In this document: piece by piece, positions 1 to 8,400 of the stretch
Layout: every line of letters begins with the position of its first letter
Numbering within the stretch: position 1 is the first letter of the stretch
From: Bacteroidota bacterium
GTDB taxonomy: Bacteria; Bacteroidota; Bacteroidia; Chitinophagales; JADIYW01
NCBI GenBank assembly: GCA_963169645.1
Contig: CAUJCO010000013.1
Coordinates: 719,923 to 783,922 of the forward strand
DNA: 64,000 nt
Direction: 5' to 3'
Made by a program: the position numbers and the translations under genes
The notes under the pieces: model-generated
Database searches by the model: none
Told to the model about the DNA's origin: nothing
Seen by the model: only the letters and a program-made list of their open reading frames with translations

Positions 1-51
1 ATTCTATTACAAGATACTATTTTTTTTGAAAGTTGACATAAAAATAGATTT

Positions 52-1164
52 CTATGTTTCTATAAATTCATTTATATATCTCGTCACTATTAAGCTCTCT
101 TCTTCCGTAGTAGCATAAGAAATAGGCAGGCTCAACGTGGTTGCGTGAATTTCTTCACTTATAGGACATTCTATAGTAGAAAATAAATGGCGGTAACCAT
201 CTTGTTGATTTGGCGATATCGGATAATGAATTTCTGTATAAATATCCTTTTTTAATAAGAATTCTTTTAATTCATTTCTTCTTTCTGTGCGTATATTATA
301 AATATGATAAACCGATTCGCAGTCAGTTGCAATGTAGGGTTTGATGAGTTTATCCGAAAGTTGTTGGTCATACATTTTTGCCAATTTTCGTTTATGCTCA
401 TTTATAGCATTTAAAAAAGGAAGTTTAACATTTAAGAATGTTGCTTGTAGTTCATCTAATCTTGAGTTTTTGCCGATGTATTTGTTGTAGTATTTTTTTT
501 CTGAGCCATAATTTCTCAAGGCTTTTAATTTCTGATAAATTTTTTCATCAGATGTAATAATGGCTCCGGCATCTGCTAAAGCACCTAAATTTTTAGTGGG
601 ATAAAAGCTGAAAGCACCAATGTTTCCAAATGTTCCGACATGTTGACGCTGAAATGTAGCACCATGCGCTTGTGCACAATCTTCAATAATTTCGAGATTA
701 TATTTTTCTGCAAGTCGGCAAATTTCATCCATTTGTGCTGCTTGTCCATACAAATGCACCACCAAAATGGCTTTAGTTTTAGATGTTATTTTTGATTCGA
801 TTAATGCCGGATTTAGATTATAAGTTTTTAAATCAGGTTCTACCAAAACAGGGATATGTCCTGTATTAACTATCGCCAAAATGGACGCAATATAGGTGTT
901 AGAGGGAACAAGAATTTCTGATTGTTTTGGGAAATCAAAAACTTGAATGCCCAATTCTAATGCATCTAATCCATTTGCTACGCCAATGCAATATTTTGCA
1001 CTGCAATAAGAGGCAAATGCTTGTTCAAATCGGCTGACTTCTTCTCCTAAAATATACCAACCTTTAGAAAGAAATGCTTGGAATGCTTCCTTAAAAGCCG
1101 GCTCAAATGTTTGATTTAGCTTAGCTAAGTTTTCATAATATATTACCTTATTCGTAGGTTTCAT
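52..1164 (-). CDS. DegT/DnrJ/EryC1-family sugar aminotransferase (FdtB-like)
   Basis: PLP-dependent aminotransferase of the sugar-nucleotide type, 370 aa. The nucleotide-sugar aminotransferase fold is seen in GVANGLDALELG (about 61-72), the PLP-contacting Asp in IIEDCAQAHG (D162) and the Schiff-base lysine in FSFYPTKNLG (K191). The start is placed at the ATG at 1164: it overlaps the FdtA-like gene by 17 bp, and an ATG 18 codons further upstream lies well inside that gene. Pairing with a 3,4-ketoisomerase suggests transamination at C3 of a dTDP-4-keto-6-deoxysugar, giving Fuc3N or Qui3N; that substrate is inferred. It is the last gene of the 6433-to-52 operon. Confidence 0.88.
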   Translation of the reverse strand: MKPTNKVIYYENLAKLNQTFEPAFKEAFQAFLSKGWYILGEEVSRFEQAFASYCSAKYCIGVANGLDALELGIQVFDFPKQSEILVPSNTYIASILAIVNTGHIPVLVEPDLKTYNLNPALIESKITSKTKAILVVHLYGQAAQMDEICRLAEKYNLEIIEDCAQAHGATFQRQHVGTFGNIGAFSFYPTKNLGALADAGAIITSDEKIYQKLKALRNYGSEKKYYNKYIGKNSRLDELQATFLNVKLPFLNAINEHKRKLAKMYDQQLSDKLIKPYIATDCESVYHIYNIRTERRNELKEFLLKKDIYTEIHYPISPNQQDGYRHLFSTIECPISEEIHATTLSLPISYATTEEESLIVTRYINEFIET

Positions 1165-1513
1165 ATATGTAATCTTGTGGATTGAAATGTTCGGAAGCCA
1201 ACACCAACAAAATCGCATCTTTTGAGAAATGATGCATAGAATGAAAATCTTCCGGATATAAAATTAAGCATTTATTGGGTGCATCTAAGGTAAAATCTTG
1301 TTTCTCTTTTCCATTATCATTGGAGATAATACAAGAACCAGAAATACAAACGGCTGCTTGTATGGTTTTATGATGCCGATGTTTGCCACGCACCGAATCA
1401 TCAACACCGTAAATATAAAACAAACGTTTTATCTCAAAAGGAATATTTTTTTCGATAACGGTAAGCGAACCTCTGTTGTCTGTAAAAGTATCGAGATGTA
1501 ATAATTTAGGCAT
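1148..1513 (-). CDS. FdtA/QdtA-type dTDP-sugar 3,4-ketoisomerase (cupin)
   Basis: Single-domain cupin of 121 aa, the size of the WxcM-like/FdtA family. The hallmark RGKHRHHKTIQ (about 42-52) carries the catalytic histidines, and TDNRGSLTVIE near the N-terminus matches the substrate pocket of the family. Known members convert dTDP-4-keto-6-deoxyglucose to the 3-keto isomer used by a C3 aminotransferase. The aminotransferase gene follows with a 17-bp overlap and the preceding glycosyltransferase gene overlaps by 8 bp, so translation is probably coupled. Whether the product is the galacto (FdtA) or gluco (QdtA) isomer cannot be told from the sequence. Confidence 0.85.
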   Translation of the reverse strand: MPKLLHLDTFTDNRGSLTVIEKNIPFEIKRLFYIYGVDDSVRGKHRHHKTIQAAVCISGSCIISNDNGKEKQDFTLDAPNKCLILYPEDFHSMHHFSKDAILLVLASEHFNPQDYIYETYE

Positions 1514-2543
1514 ATAATTTTAAAATGTATTTCAGTAAACGTCCTTTCCAAGTTTGAAAATCAAGATACAAAATATTTTTATTGGATAGCTTGACAAATG
1601 CCGAACCTTCGTCTAAAAGTTTTTGGTAGATGGTGTTATTGCCCGACAAATGCGTTCGTTGCATCACATCTTTTTGCGTAGCTAATTGTTGGTTTATTTT
1701 TTCTAATTTATTCCAATATGATAAATATAACTTGTAAATGGTTTTGTATGTTTTGGCTTTATAAAAATAAAAACCATTGGTAGCCAATTTGTCGGTAAAT
1801 AGTTTAAAATGATGAAAATGATAAAAAACAATCGGCTCATTATTAGAAATGAATTGCTCTTTTTTTAGCTGAATGTTATAATGATTGAGGTTCCAAGGCG
1901 CTAAGCCCGAAACGGCATCATCAAGTTCTTTAACTTTATTTGGATACAATGTTGTCCATTCATCTAAATATTTTTGGTCGGCAAAACGATTGTTTTGTTC
2001 GTCGTAAAAATCGCTGCACCATGCTATACATTGGGTGCGCCATCTTTTTAAGCAAGCCATGCCGATTTCATCGTTTTTAAATATTTGAAAGCTGACATTG
2101 TATTTCCCAAACTTCTCCAATTCTTTGATTTCGTTAGAGAATTTATGTGGTGTAATTACGATGGAAAAATCGTTTAAATATTGAAATAATTTGTTTGGAT
2201 TATGAAGAAATAAAATATCGGCATCTAAGGTGCAAATATGTGGCAAAGAAAATTTTTCGATTAGAAATATAGGCAAACAAGGACTAAGTGTAAAATAATA
2301 TTCCACCAAATTTCTACTGGATTTACAAGCCAATAATTCACTATCGCTTTGTTCTAAATCAGCTAATGTTATTGTGGTAATGCAAGAAAATTTATTTTTA
2401 TTTTCTTGAAAATAATTTTTGGTAAAATCGTCTAAACATAATACAAACAACTGAAATGCCGTTCCGGTATCTATTAAAGATTGATATAAAACGATGCCTC
2501 GTGAAAGATAGTTTTTATCGAAGTATGTTGTTAAGTATAACAC
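1506..2543 (-). CDS. GT-A fold glycosyltransferase (GT8-like)
   Basis: Cytoplasmic glycosyltransferase of 345 aa. The N-terminus MLYLTTYFDKNYLSRGIVLY is typical of GT8-like enzymes that begin directly with a nucleotide-sugar binding strand, and TLDADILFLHNP (about 107-118) contains the DxD metal/sugar-nucleotide motif. A second conserved block, NVSFQIFKND followed by RFADQKYLDEW, resembles the acceptor-side motif of capsule glycosyltransferases. The donor and acceptor are unknown. The gene lies 13 bp after the acyltransferase gene and overlaps the ketoisomerase gene, within the surface-sugar operon. Confidence 0.75.
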   Translation of the reverse strand: MLYLTTYFDKNYLSRGIVLYQSLIDTGTAFQLFVLCLDDFTKNYFQENKNKFSCITTITLADLEQSDSELLACKSSRNLVEYYFTLSPCLPIFLIEKFSLPHICTLDADILFLHNPNKLFQYLNDFSIVITPHKFSNEIKELEKFGKYNVSFQIFKNDEIGMACLKRWRTQCIAWCSDFYDEQNNRFADQKYLDEWTTLYPNKVKELDDAVSGLAPWNLNHYNIQLKKEQFISNNEPIVFYHFHHFKLFTDKLATNGFYFYKAKTYKTIYKLYLSYWNKLEKINQQLATQKDVMQRTHLSGNNTIYQKLLDEGSAFVKLSNKNILYLDFQTWKGRLLKYILKLYA

Positions 2544-2556
2544 AAATAAATTGAAA

Positions 2557-3657
2557 TTAATGAGTTGTTTGGAATTTTATTTTACGAATTAAATTATTAC
2601 ATGGTTCTTCTATAAATAGATGTAATGCTACAGAAAAAATATTTAAAAGTATAAACGAAATAATCGTATTATTAAATAAATCGCTCAACCAAAAACTAAT
2701 AAAACCCATGTGAATTAAATAGAATATATAAGAACTTTTACCTAATAACATCATCAGTTTTGTTGATAAGAGCGTTCTTATTATAGTTCTTTCTTTTATT
2801 AGACCATAAAATAAAATTGCAATACCAATAGGCAACAAAAAATTATTTATTAAGATGCCTTTCATTGTAAATACTCCGTATTTTTCATTTCCTTTTACCA
2901 ATATTAACAATGAAATACTAACAATAATCCATAACAAACCTATTAGCGTGTTTTTAAACCCATGTTTAGTTTCCATGATGTTTTCATTTTTTATTTTCAA
3001 CATTTTCTTAGCTAACATAATTCCGATAAAAAATTCAAAGCATCGACCAAAAAAAGTATAGGAAAGCATAAATTTATACGTACCAAAAAATCCATAGAAA
3101 TCAGAATTTCTAAATAAAAGTACCATCAGAAAACCAAATAGGAAAAAGAAAAAGAAGATATAAATAGTTTTAATTTTATTAGAAAAGAGAATTATCAGCG
3201 GTGTTAGAAAATAAAAACATTCTTCAACTGTAAGCGACCATCCTTGAGGAATTCCTGTAAATGCATAATCGGTAAAAAAACCTCTAATAAAAGAGATGTT
3301 TAAAATATATTCTCTGATAAAATGCTGTGGAAGTTCATTGTATAGATAAAAATATACAAAAGTCACTGTTGTTAATAAAAAATACATCGGATAAATTCTT
3401 GCAACTCGGTTCCGCATATATTTTAACAGCCAATTTTTCTTATTTATTGTTGTCGATATTATATTATAATATCTATAATAAATTAAAAAGCCACTCAATA
3501 CAAAAAAAACGGTAACGCCCACATGAAACTCGTTTACGAAATTATGTATAAATGCTCCGAATGTTTTTTGAGTAAACATATTATTATGATGAAAAAAAAC
3601 CATGAACGCAGCAAGGGCTCTTATTCCTGTTAATGCATCAAATTTTTTTTCTTCCAT
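2557..3657 (-). CDS. Membrane acyltransferase, family 3 (OafA/YrhL-like)
   Basis: Integral-membrane acyltransferase of about 366 aa with many hydrophobic segments. The family signature is seen in FDALTGIRALAAF at the N-terminus, the following FFHH pair, RVARIYPMYF (about 88-97) and SLTVEECFYFLTP (about 143-155). Members O-acetylate (or otherwise acylate) glycans on the periplasmic face using cytoplasmic acyl-CoA. The ATG at 3657 is chosen over a TTG two codons upstream. It lies in the O-antigen/capsule operon, so acetylation of the surface polysaccharide is the likely role. Confidence 0.85.
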   Translation of the reverse strand: MEEKKFDALTGIRALAAFMVFFHHNNMFTQKTFGAFIHNFVNEFHVGVTVFFVLSGFLIYYRYYNIISTTINKKNWLLKYMRNRVARIYPMYFLLTTVTFVYFYLYNELPQHFIREYILNISFIRGFFTDYAFTGIPQGWSLTVEECFYFLTPLIILFSNKIKTIYIFFFFFLFGFLMVLLFRNSDFYGFFGTYKFMLSYTFFGRCFEFFIGIMLAKKMLKIKNENIMETKHGFKNTLIGLLWIIVSISLLILVKGNEKYGVFTMKGILINNFLLPIGIAILFYGLIKERTIIRTLLSTKLMMLLGKSSYIFYLIHMGFISFWLSDLFNNTIISFILLNIFSVALHLFIEEPCNNLIRKIKFQTTH

Positions 3658-3671
3658 AAACAAAAATGTAC

Positions 3672-4298
3672 TTATTTTATATTTTTTATTAAAACGGCCG
3701 GGTTTCCGGCAACAACCGTATAAGGTTCTACATCTTTTGTAACGACAGCATTCGCAGCTATTACAGCACCTTTGCCTATGGTTACACCTTTTAGGATGGT
3801 TGCGTTAAAACTTATCCAAACATCATCCTCAATAATAATTGGTGCCTTACTTATTTCTTTATCATCAGCAATGAAACCACTTTTCAAAACTTCAAGGTAT
3901 TCTTTTCTTCTTGTCTCAGCATTTAAAGAGTGTGTGTTCGTGTCGATAATATTTACGTTATGCGATATTTGTACATGGTTGCCGATTTTTATTTCGCTGC
4001 CCGACCAAATTCTTGAATATTTGCCAATAAATGTGTTATTTCCTACTATTATTTTTCCGCCATAAGCATTAATAAACAGCTCTCCTTCTATCAAACAATT
4101 GTCGCCTATTTGAATTTGTTGTTTATTTTGTTGAGTATTGGAAACAATAGATCCTTCTAACAAAAATGAATTTTTTCCAAGTACACAATTTTGTTTATTT
4201 AATAATAATTGTTCGTTCTTCAAATAGGTATGTAGCCATTCCGGCGGAATTAATTTTTTAAAAATGAAAAAGAAAAATTGTCGGATGGCATTTATCAT
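3672..4298 (-). CDS. Left-handed beta-helix acetyltransferase (WbbJ/maltose-acetyltransferase-like)
   Basis: Hexapeptide-repeat acyltransferase of 208 aa. Imperfect [LIV]-G-x4 repeats run through most of the protein (for example [27 protein letters not shown]). They are followed by the catalytic-site segment IIDTNTHSL and the C-terminal coil [20 protein letters not shown], typical of acetyl-CoA-dependent sugar O- or N-acetyltransferases. Its start overlaps the stop of the upstream glycosyltransferase (shared ATGA, 4295-4298). With an FdtA/FdtB pair in the same operon it could be the N-acetylase of the 3-amino sugar, but O-acetylation is equally possible. Confidence 0.82.
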   Translation of the reverse strand: MINAIRQFFFFIFKKLIPPEWLHTYLKNEQLLLNKQNCVLGKNSFLLEGSIVSNTQQNKQQIQIGDNCLIEGELFINAYGGKIIVGNNTFIGKYSRIWSGSEIKIGNHVQISHNVNIIDTNTHSLNAETRRKEYLEVLKSGFIADDKEISKAPIIIEDDVWISFNATILKGVTIGKGAVIAANAVVTKDVEPYTVVAGNPAVLIKNIK

Positions 4299-5239
4299 CG
4301 GATTCGTTTTTTCAAAGTTGATTTTATAAAATTCGGTGTTTTATTAGATACCCAATTTCGTATTCGTTGTATAAAAGATGGTTCGAGTAGATTATACTTT
4401 TTAAATGTAAAAGCATCAGCTTGTATGTTAATTTCCTTTTTAGTTGGATGTTGTATGTGGTTAATAGTATGCAATGGTAAGTTGGCAAGCTTAGAATCAC
4501 TATCAATCGTATGAGTAGCATCAGCATGGAAGCCAATATTCGAAATTAAATTTTGATTAGGTACAATTGTAATTCCTCGATTTATCCAACAGCTAAAAGT
4601 CCATTGAATATCCCAAATATCTTTTCTATTACCATCCTTAATTAATATCCAATGACTTCTCCAATATTCTTTTTCTTTTTCATTAAATCTATAATACTCT
4701 AATAAATCAACTAAAGTTTTTTCGTCTATTTCAGTAAATGAAAATTGAAATTTTTTCCAAGCTCTTTTCCAAGTTGCCCAACCCCAAATATGTGGATATT
4801 TAGAAAAATAATATGATGCATTTCCTCTTTTTAATCCAAACTGTGAATTAGTTCCTCCTATGTGCATCACACTTTCATCGTGCTTGTAAAAATATAGCAA
4901 AGATTGGCAAAATATAAAGAAGCTAGTATCAGGTAAACAATCATCTTCTAAAATAATACCTTGTTCTACGTGCTCAAAAAACCAAGATATTGCTTGTGAT
5001 GGAGCCACGCCACAACCTAAATTTTTTTCGCGGAAAAGTGTTTTTACTTCGCAATCCCAATCAATAGCATCCAACACTAATTTTCTGGTTTGCTCGCATT
5101 TTTCTGCTTCTTCTGCGTTTCTTGGACCATCTGCTGCAATATATAATTGTTTGGGTTGTATGGCTTTAATTTTTGAAAATACTTGTTGTGTCGTGTCCGG
5201 ACGATTAAAGATCAGAAATAAAATCGGCGTGTTGAACAT
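4295..5239 (-). CDS. Nucleotide-diphospho-sugar transferase, HlpA-like
   Basis: Glycosyltransferase of 314 aa with a GT-A type N-terminus: [18 protein letters not shown], then [29 protein letters not shown], and the acidic motif [11 protein letters not shown] (about 95-105) in the place of the DxD. The block [14 protein letters not shown] is characteristic of the HlpA-like/GNT-I-like transferases common in Bacteroidota polysaccharide clusters. The family name comes from an old haemolysin annotation; sugar transfer is the more likely activity. It is separated by 60 bp from the WecE-like gene and coupled to the acetyltransferase by a 4-bp overlap. Confidence 0.78.
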   Translation of the reverse strand: MFNTPILFLIFNRPDTTQQVFSKIKAIQPKQLYIAADGPRNAEEAEKCEQTRKLVLDAIDWDCEVKTLFREKNLGCGVAPSQAISWFFEHVEQGIILEDDCLPDTSFFIFCQSLLYFYKHDESVMHIGGTNSQFGLKRGNASYYFSKYPHIWGWATWKRAWKKFQFSFTEIDEKTLVDLLEYYRFNEKEKEYWRSHWILIKDGNRKDIWDIQWTFSCWINRGITIVPNQNLISNIGFHADATHTIDSDSKLANLPLHTINHIQHPTKKEINIQADAFTFKKYNLLEPSFIQRIRNWVSNKTPNFIKSTLKKRIR

Positions 5240-5299
5240 CGGTCAAAAAGTGTGCTAAAGTTAATTAAATCTATTATTATAAATGGTTTTAAAACAAGA

Positions 5300-6433
5300 T
5301 TACTTTTCAACTTTATAAAAACGGAAGATAGCGTTTATTATTACTTCTTGCATTTCTACAGTAAGCTCAACAAACAGCGGCAACCGTATTATCGTATCGG
5401 CATAGCGTACACTATTTGGACAGTGTGCTTGTCCGTGGTGTTGTATATAATACGCACTTTTATTCAGCGACAAATAATGAAAAACGGCATAAATACCTTC
5501 ATCTCTTAAGAATTGTATTAAAGCATCGCGTTCGTGTTCCTCATTGCAAAGCAAATAAAAGAGATGCCCATTGTTGGATGCCTGTTCCGGCACATTTGCT
5601 ACTTTTATTTTTCCGGTTTTCTCCAACGGTAATAATGCATCGTAATAGCGTTGCCAAATGGCTTTTCGTGTTGTTTGGATAACATCTATGTTCTCCAATT
5701 GTGCCCACAAAAATGCAGCATTTATTTCGGATAACACATACGAAGAGCCGATATCCACCCAACTGTATTTGTCCACTTCGCCTTTAAAAAAGGCGGCTCT
5801 ATTCGTGCCTTTTTCGCGTATTATTTCGGCACGTTTTATATATTTTTCATTATTGACAACCAACATGCCGCCTTCGCCACACGAAATATTTTTAGTGTCG
5901 TGAAACGAGAAGGTTGCAAAATCGCCGAAACTACCCAATGGTTTATTTTTATAATAACCATCTATTGCTTGTGCCGCATCTTCAATAACCGGAATTTCAT
6001 ACAATTTAGAAATTTGCAATATGGCATCCATATCGCAAGCAAATCCGGCATAATGAACCAATACAATGGCTTTCGTGTTTGCTGTTATCAACGACTCAAT
6101 CGATTCCGGACATACGTTCGGGTTCGTACTACTGCTGTCTGCCAAGCGGATAGTAGCACCACGTAGCGCAAAGGCATTCGCCGTGGATACAAAAGAAAAG
6201 TCGGGAACAATCACTTCATCGCCGTGTTGAATATTTAATAGAATGGCTGCCATTTCTAAGGCATGCGTGCATGAAGTAGTGAGCAATACCTTTTGAAAAC
6301 CATATCGCTGTTGCAAATAATCTTGACACTTATGAGCATAATCACCATCACCGGAAAGTTTTCTGTTGTCGATAGCAGCGGCAATATATTGGAGTTCATT
6401 TCCGGAACGGTACGGTTTATTAAAGGGAATCAT
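5300..6433 (-). CDS. wecE: dTDP-4-amino-4,6-dideoxygalactose transaminase
   Basis: Fold-type I PLP aminotransferase of 377 aa, close in length and along its whole sequence to E. coli WecE/RffA. Matches include MIPFNKP at the start, LSGDGDYAHKC, LLTTSCTHALEMAA, DEVIVPDFSFVSTANAF, VIEDAAQAID (D152) and the PLP-lysine segment FSFHDTKN with K181, the same position as in E. coli, then EIIREKGTNR and YSWVDIGSSYVLS. The enzyme transfers the amino group of glutamate to C4 of dTDP-4-keto-6-deoxyglucose, giving dTDP-Fuc4N. It is first in a seven-gene minus-strand operon and has a good promoter 30 bp upstream. RmlA/RmlB, which would supply the precursor, are not in this window. Confidence 0.93.
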   Translation of the reverse strand: MIPFNKPYRSGNELQYIAAAIDNRKLSGDGDYAHKCQDYLQQRYGFQKVLLTTSCTHALEMAAILLNIQHGDEVIVPDFSFVSTANAFALRGATIRLADSSSTNPNVCPESIESLITANTKAIVLVHYAGFACDMDAILQISKLYEIPVIEDAAQAIDGYYKNKPLGSFGDFATFSFHDTKNISCGEGGMLVVNNEKYIKRAEIIREKGTNRAAFFKGEVDKYSWVDIGSSYVLSEINAAFLWAQLENIDVIQTTRKAIWQRYYDALLPLEKTGKIKVANVPEQASNNGHLFYLLCNEEHERDALIQFLRDEGIYAVFHYLSLNKSAYYIQHHGQAHCPNSVRYADTIIRLPLFVELTVEMQEVIINAIFRFYKVEK

Positions 6434-6462
6434 TGTTTACTTACGCCGAGTTTAGAAAGATA

Positions 6463-6495
6463 CAAATGTATAAAATACACGGCATAAATCGCAAC
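6463..6495 (-). promoter_or_regulatory. Bacteroidota-type promoter of the wecE operon
   Basis: On the minus strand a perfect TAnnTTTG -7 box (TACATTTG, 6470-6463) is preceded by GTTG (6495-6492) with a 21-bp spacer. This matches the TTTG-N19..21-TAnnTTTG arrangement apart from the first T of the -33 box. Transcription would begin near 6456, leaving a leader of about 23 nt before the ATG at 6433. Confidence 0.5.
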
Positions 6496-6540
6496 GTATT
6501 TTTCTTGTCACATCCTGAAGAAAGTTGGCACTTCTTTGTC

Positions 6541-6560
6541 ATTCCCACGAAAGTGGGAAT
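6541..6560. repeat. GAAA-loop palindrome, copy 1
   Basis: ATTCCCAC and GTGGGAAT form a perfect 8-bp stem around GAAA. It is preceded by GTC and followed by CTCA, as in the other copies at 6862, 6999, 7089 and 7278. The layout resembles REP-type intergenic palindromes. Confidence 0.75.
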
Positions 6561-6815
6561 CTCAATTGTTTCACCGCAAAAAAGATGTAATGCAATAATA
6601 CTTCTTATTTCTAATGTCTTAATACTTAAGACTATTTAAGAATGCCGCAGAAGAATTCGATTTTTTGAAATACACAGCAATAGCTTTAAAATCAACGAAG
6701 GGAAGCCATCAGCATTTGCGTTGATTTTAGAAGCGGTTGATGTAGAGGAACGAAACATCAAATTGCCTTGTAGTTCAAAAAAAGCTTTTGTTACTTTTGG
6801 CTTCAAAAGTAAGAT

Positions 6816-6863
6816 AATGAAGTAATGAAATAATGAAATAATGTAGTAATGTAGTAATGTCAT
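6816..6863. repeat. Period-8 tandem array, six units
   Basis: Six tandem octamers of the form AATGwArT (AATGAAGT, AATGAAAT and AATGTAGT variants; the last unit is AATGTCAT). The array runs straight into the palindrome at 6862. Confidence 0.8.
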
Positions 6864-6881
6864 TCCCTCGAAAGAGGGAAT
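6862..6881. repeat. GAAA-loop palindrome, copy 2
   Basis: ATTCCCTC and GAGGGAAT pair perfectly around GAAA. Relative to copy 1 the fifth arm position from the loop side is unchanged, while A-T near the loop has become T-A on both arms, so pairing is kept. Confidence 0.75.
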
Positions 6882-6938
6882 CTCATTTAATAGAATGAAA
6901 TTATCATTCTAGCTTCTATACTTATATATCAAATTATT

Positions 6939-7020
6939 AACCGCAAAGCACACAAAGTATTTACGCAAAGTGTACAAAGTTTTTTTGATTTAAATGTCAT
7001 TACCTCGAAAGAGGTAATCT
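6939..7020. repeat. ACCGCAAAG module, copy 1, ending in GAAA-loop palindrome
   Basis: The module has a head (ACCGCAAAG then CACAAAG), a middle (TTACGCAAAG then ACAAAG), a T-rich linker ending TTTTTTTGATTTAA, and the palindrome ATTACCTC-GAAA-GAGGTAAT at 6999-7018. It is about 80 bp and repeated at 7029 and 7218. Confidence 0.8.
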
Positions 7021-7028
7021 TATCTTTT

Positions 7029-7110
7029 AAACCGCAAAGTGCACAAAGCTTTACGCAAAATGCACAAAGTTTTTTTGATTTAAAAGTCATTCCCACGAAA
7101 GAGGTAATCT
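7029..7110. repeat. ACCGCAAAG module, copy 2, with hybrid palindrome
   Basis: Same layout as the copy at 6939. The terminal palindrome (7089-7108) has a left arm ATTCCCAC of the copy-1 type and a right arm GAGGTAAT of the other type, so pairing is broken at two positions. It is followed by a tail (about 7111-7180) that is also present after the copy at 7218. Confidence 0.8.
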
Positions 7111-7182
7111 CATTTTTATTTGTGTTGAGATTCCCATTTTATGGGATTGACACTTAACAAACTAAATCGCAACTTTTTCTTT

Positions 7183-7210
7183 CTACTTACTACTCACTAC
7201 TTACATCTTA
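7183..7210. repeat. Period-7 tandem array, four units
   Basis: Four heptamers of the form CTACTTA (CTACTTA, CTACTCA, CTACTTA, CATCTTA). A related array lies at 7371, and a similar one (ATGACTT units) sits between nusA and infB. Confidence 0.75.
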
Positions 7211-7217
7211 TCTTTTT

Positions 7218-7299
7218 AACCGCAAAGTGCACAATGCTTTTACGCAAAGCACTCAAAGTTTTTTTGATTTAAATGTCATTACCTCGAAAGAGGTAATCC
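7218..7299. repeat. ACCGCAAAG module, copy 3, ending in GAAA-loop palindrome
   Basis: Same layout as the copies at 6939 and 7029, ending with a perfect ATTACCTC-GAAA-GAGGTAAT hairpin at 7278-7297. The tail to about 7370 parallels the tail of copy 2. Confidence 0.8.
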
Positions 7300-7370
7300 C
7301 ATTTATATTTGTGTTGAGATTTCCATTTTTATGTGAATGACACGCACAAACTAATCGCAACTTTTTCTTT

Positions 7371-7391
7371 CTACTCACTACTTGTTACTAG
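7371..7391. repeat. Period-7 array, three units
   Basis: CTACTCA, CTACTTG and TTACTAG lie in tandem, closing the tail of module copy 3 just before the stop of the methyltransferase gene. Confidence 0.55.
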
Positions 7392-7396
7392 AAATA

Positions 7397-8287
7397 CTAC
7401 TTACTGCTCTCTTTTTTTCTGCCGATATAAGTAAAGTAGTTGCCCCAAAATGAAAAATATTTACTCAACCGAACAGAAGTATCTGCAATCAAAAACATCA
7501 CCTTTTTCATCAATGTATCACATGATTTATAGTTGGATGGAAAAGGCCAATGTCCTTCATAAATAGTATAGTATAAGGTTTCCAATCCCAAATTCTTAAA
7601 AAAGACTTCTTGGTTTTTTTTGTTGGAATATAACACGTGCGTAGGTACGTGCGTGGCGTGTTTGTGAAACCATTTTTTTCGGATATAAAAGATAGTTTTT
7701 CGCACATATTTGGTAAGTGTGAAATTATTTTCCACCGGACCTTCTAACATAAAAATGCCATTGGGTGTTAGTCGCTCTTTTAATAACAGCATGATTTCTT
7801 TTGGGTTGGTTAAATGCTCCAACACATTGTTTAGAAAAATGATATCAAATTGCGTATCGGTTTTAAAAAATTGCTCAATTGTAATAAACGATGCGGTTGG
7901 AAATGCAGCTTGCAAACTTTTCACTAAATCCGGATTGTATTCTGTTCCGGTAACTGCATAACCTTTGGCAATAGCTTCTGTTACAAAACGACCACCACCG
8001 CAACCATAATCCAAAATTGTCTGATACTGTCCACCTGTTTTGTTGATTTGCTCAAACAATCGGTCGTACATACCATTTGGTGCAAGAGTGAGTGCACCTT
8101 GATATTCCACCGGATACATTTTTGTTAAGTCGTCCGCATCGGGTAAAGGATGCACATACACCAATTGGCAATTCGTACATTGTACATACTGAAAACGTTT
8201 TTGGTTGAAAATGGTATCTTCATACGCAGTATCGGTGTATGCTGTGTGCGAACAAAATAAACAAGTAGGTTGTGATGTAGGTTGCAT
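7397..8287 (-). CDS. Class I SAM-dependent methyltransferase with N-terminal zinc ribbon
   Basis: Methyltransferase of 296 aa. The N-terminus has a CxxC...CxxC ribbon (CLFCSH about 9-14 and CTNCQLVYVHPLP about 36-48), usual in sugar C- or O-methyltransferases. The SAM site follows as ILDYGCGGGRFV (about 91-102), with motif II/III-like DIIFLNNVLEHL (about 148-159). Its position beside a large glycosyltransferase cluster makes a sugar or lipid-linked glycan substrate likely, but this is inference. It is divergent from the GT2 gene at 8401. A TAnnTTTG box (TATCTTTG, 8318-8311) lies 24 bp upstream of the start. Confidence 0.82.
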   Translation of the reverse strand: MQPTSQPTCLFCSHTAYTDTAYEDTIFNQKRFQYVQCTNCQLVYVHPLPDADDLTKMYPVEYQGALTLAPNGMYDRLFEQINKTGGQYQTILDYGCGGGRFVTEAIAKGYAVTGTEYNPDLVKSLQAAFPTASFITIEQFFKTDTQFDIIFLNNVLEHLTNPKEIMLLLKERLTPNGIFMLEGPVENNFTLTKYVRKTIFYIRKKWFHKHATHVPTHVLYSNKKNQEVFFKNLGLETLYYTIYEGHWPFPSNYKSCDTLMKKVMFLIADTSVRLSKYFSFWGNYFTYIGRKKESSK

Positions 8288-8400
8288 ATTTCAAAAATAG
8301 CTGATTACAACAAAGATAATTGTTCTCCGGAAATCCACTTCATAAAACCATAAAAAAGCGTGTTATCGCTGTTTTTTACTATTTTTGGATGCCTTTAAAG

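Larger units (their letters stand above)
6434..7396. other. Gene-free, repeat-rich intergenic region
   Basis: 963 bp with no convincing gene. It holds the wecE promoter, five copies of a GAAA-loop hairpin, three copies of a roughly 80-bp module starting ACCGCAAAG, a period-8 array and two period-7 arrays. A stretch at about 6639-6825 is open on both strands but matches nothing recognised. The region separates the minus-strand wecE operon from the minus-strand methyltransferase gene. Confidence 0.8.

Noticed and set aside
6636-6863. Open frames on both strands in the repeat region
   Set aside because: They are not recognisable, and their ends run into the period-8 array and the palindrome. 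A decayed gene remnant cannot be shown.
8320-8400. Longer start (TTG) for the GT2 gene at 8401
   Set aside because: The extra 27 residues are not typical of the family, and the GT2 motif begins immediately after ATG 8401.
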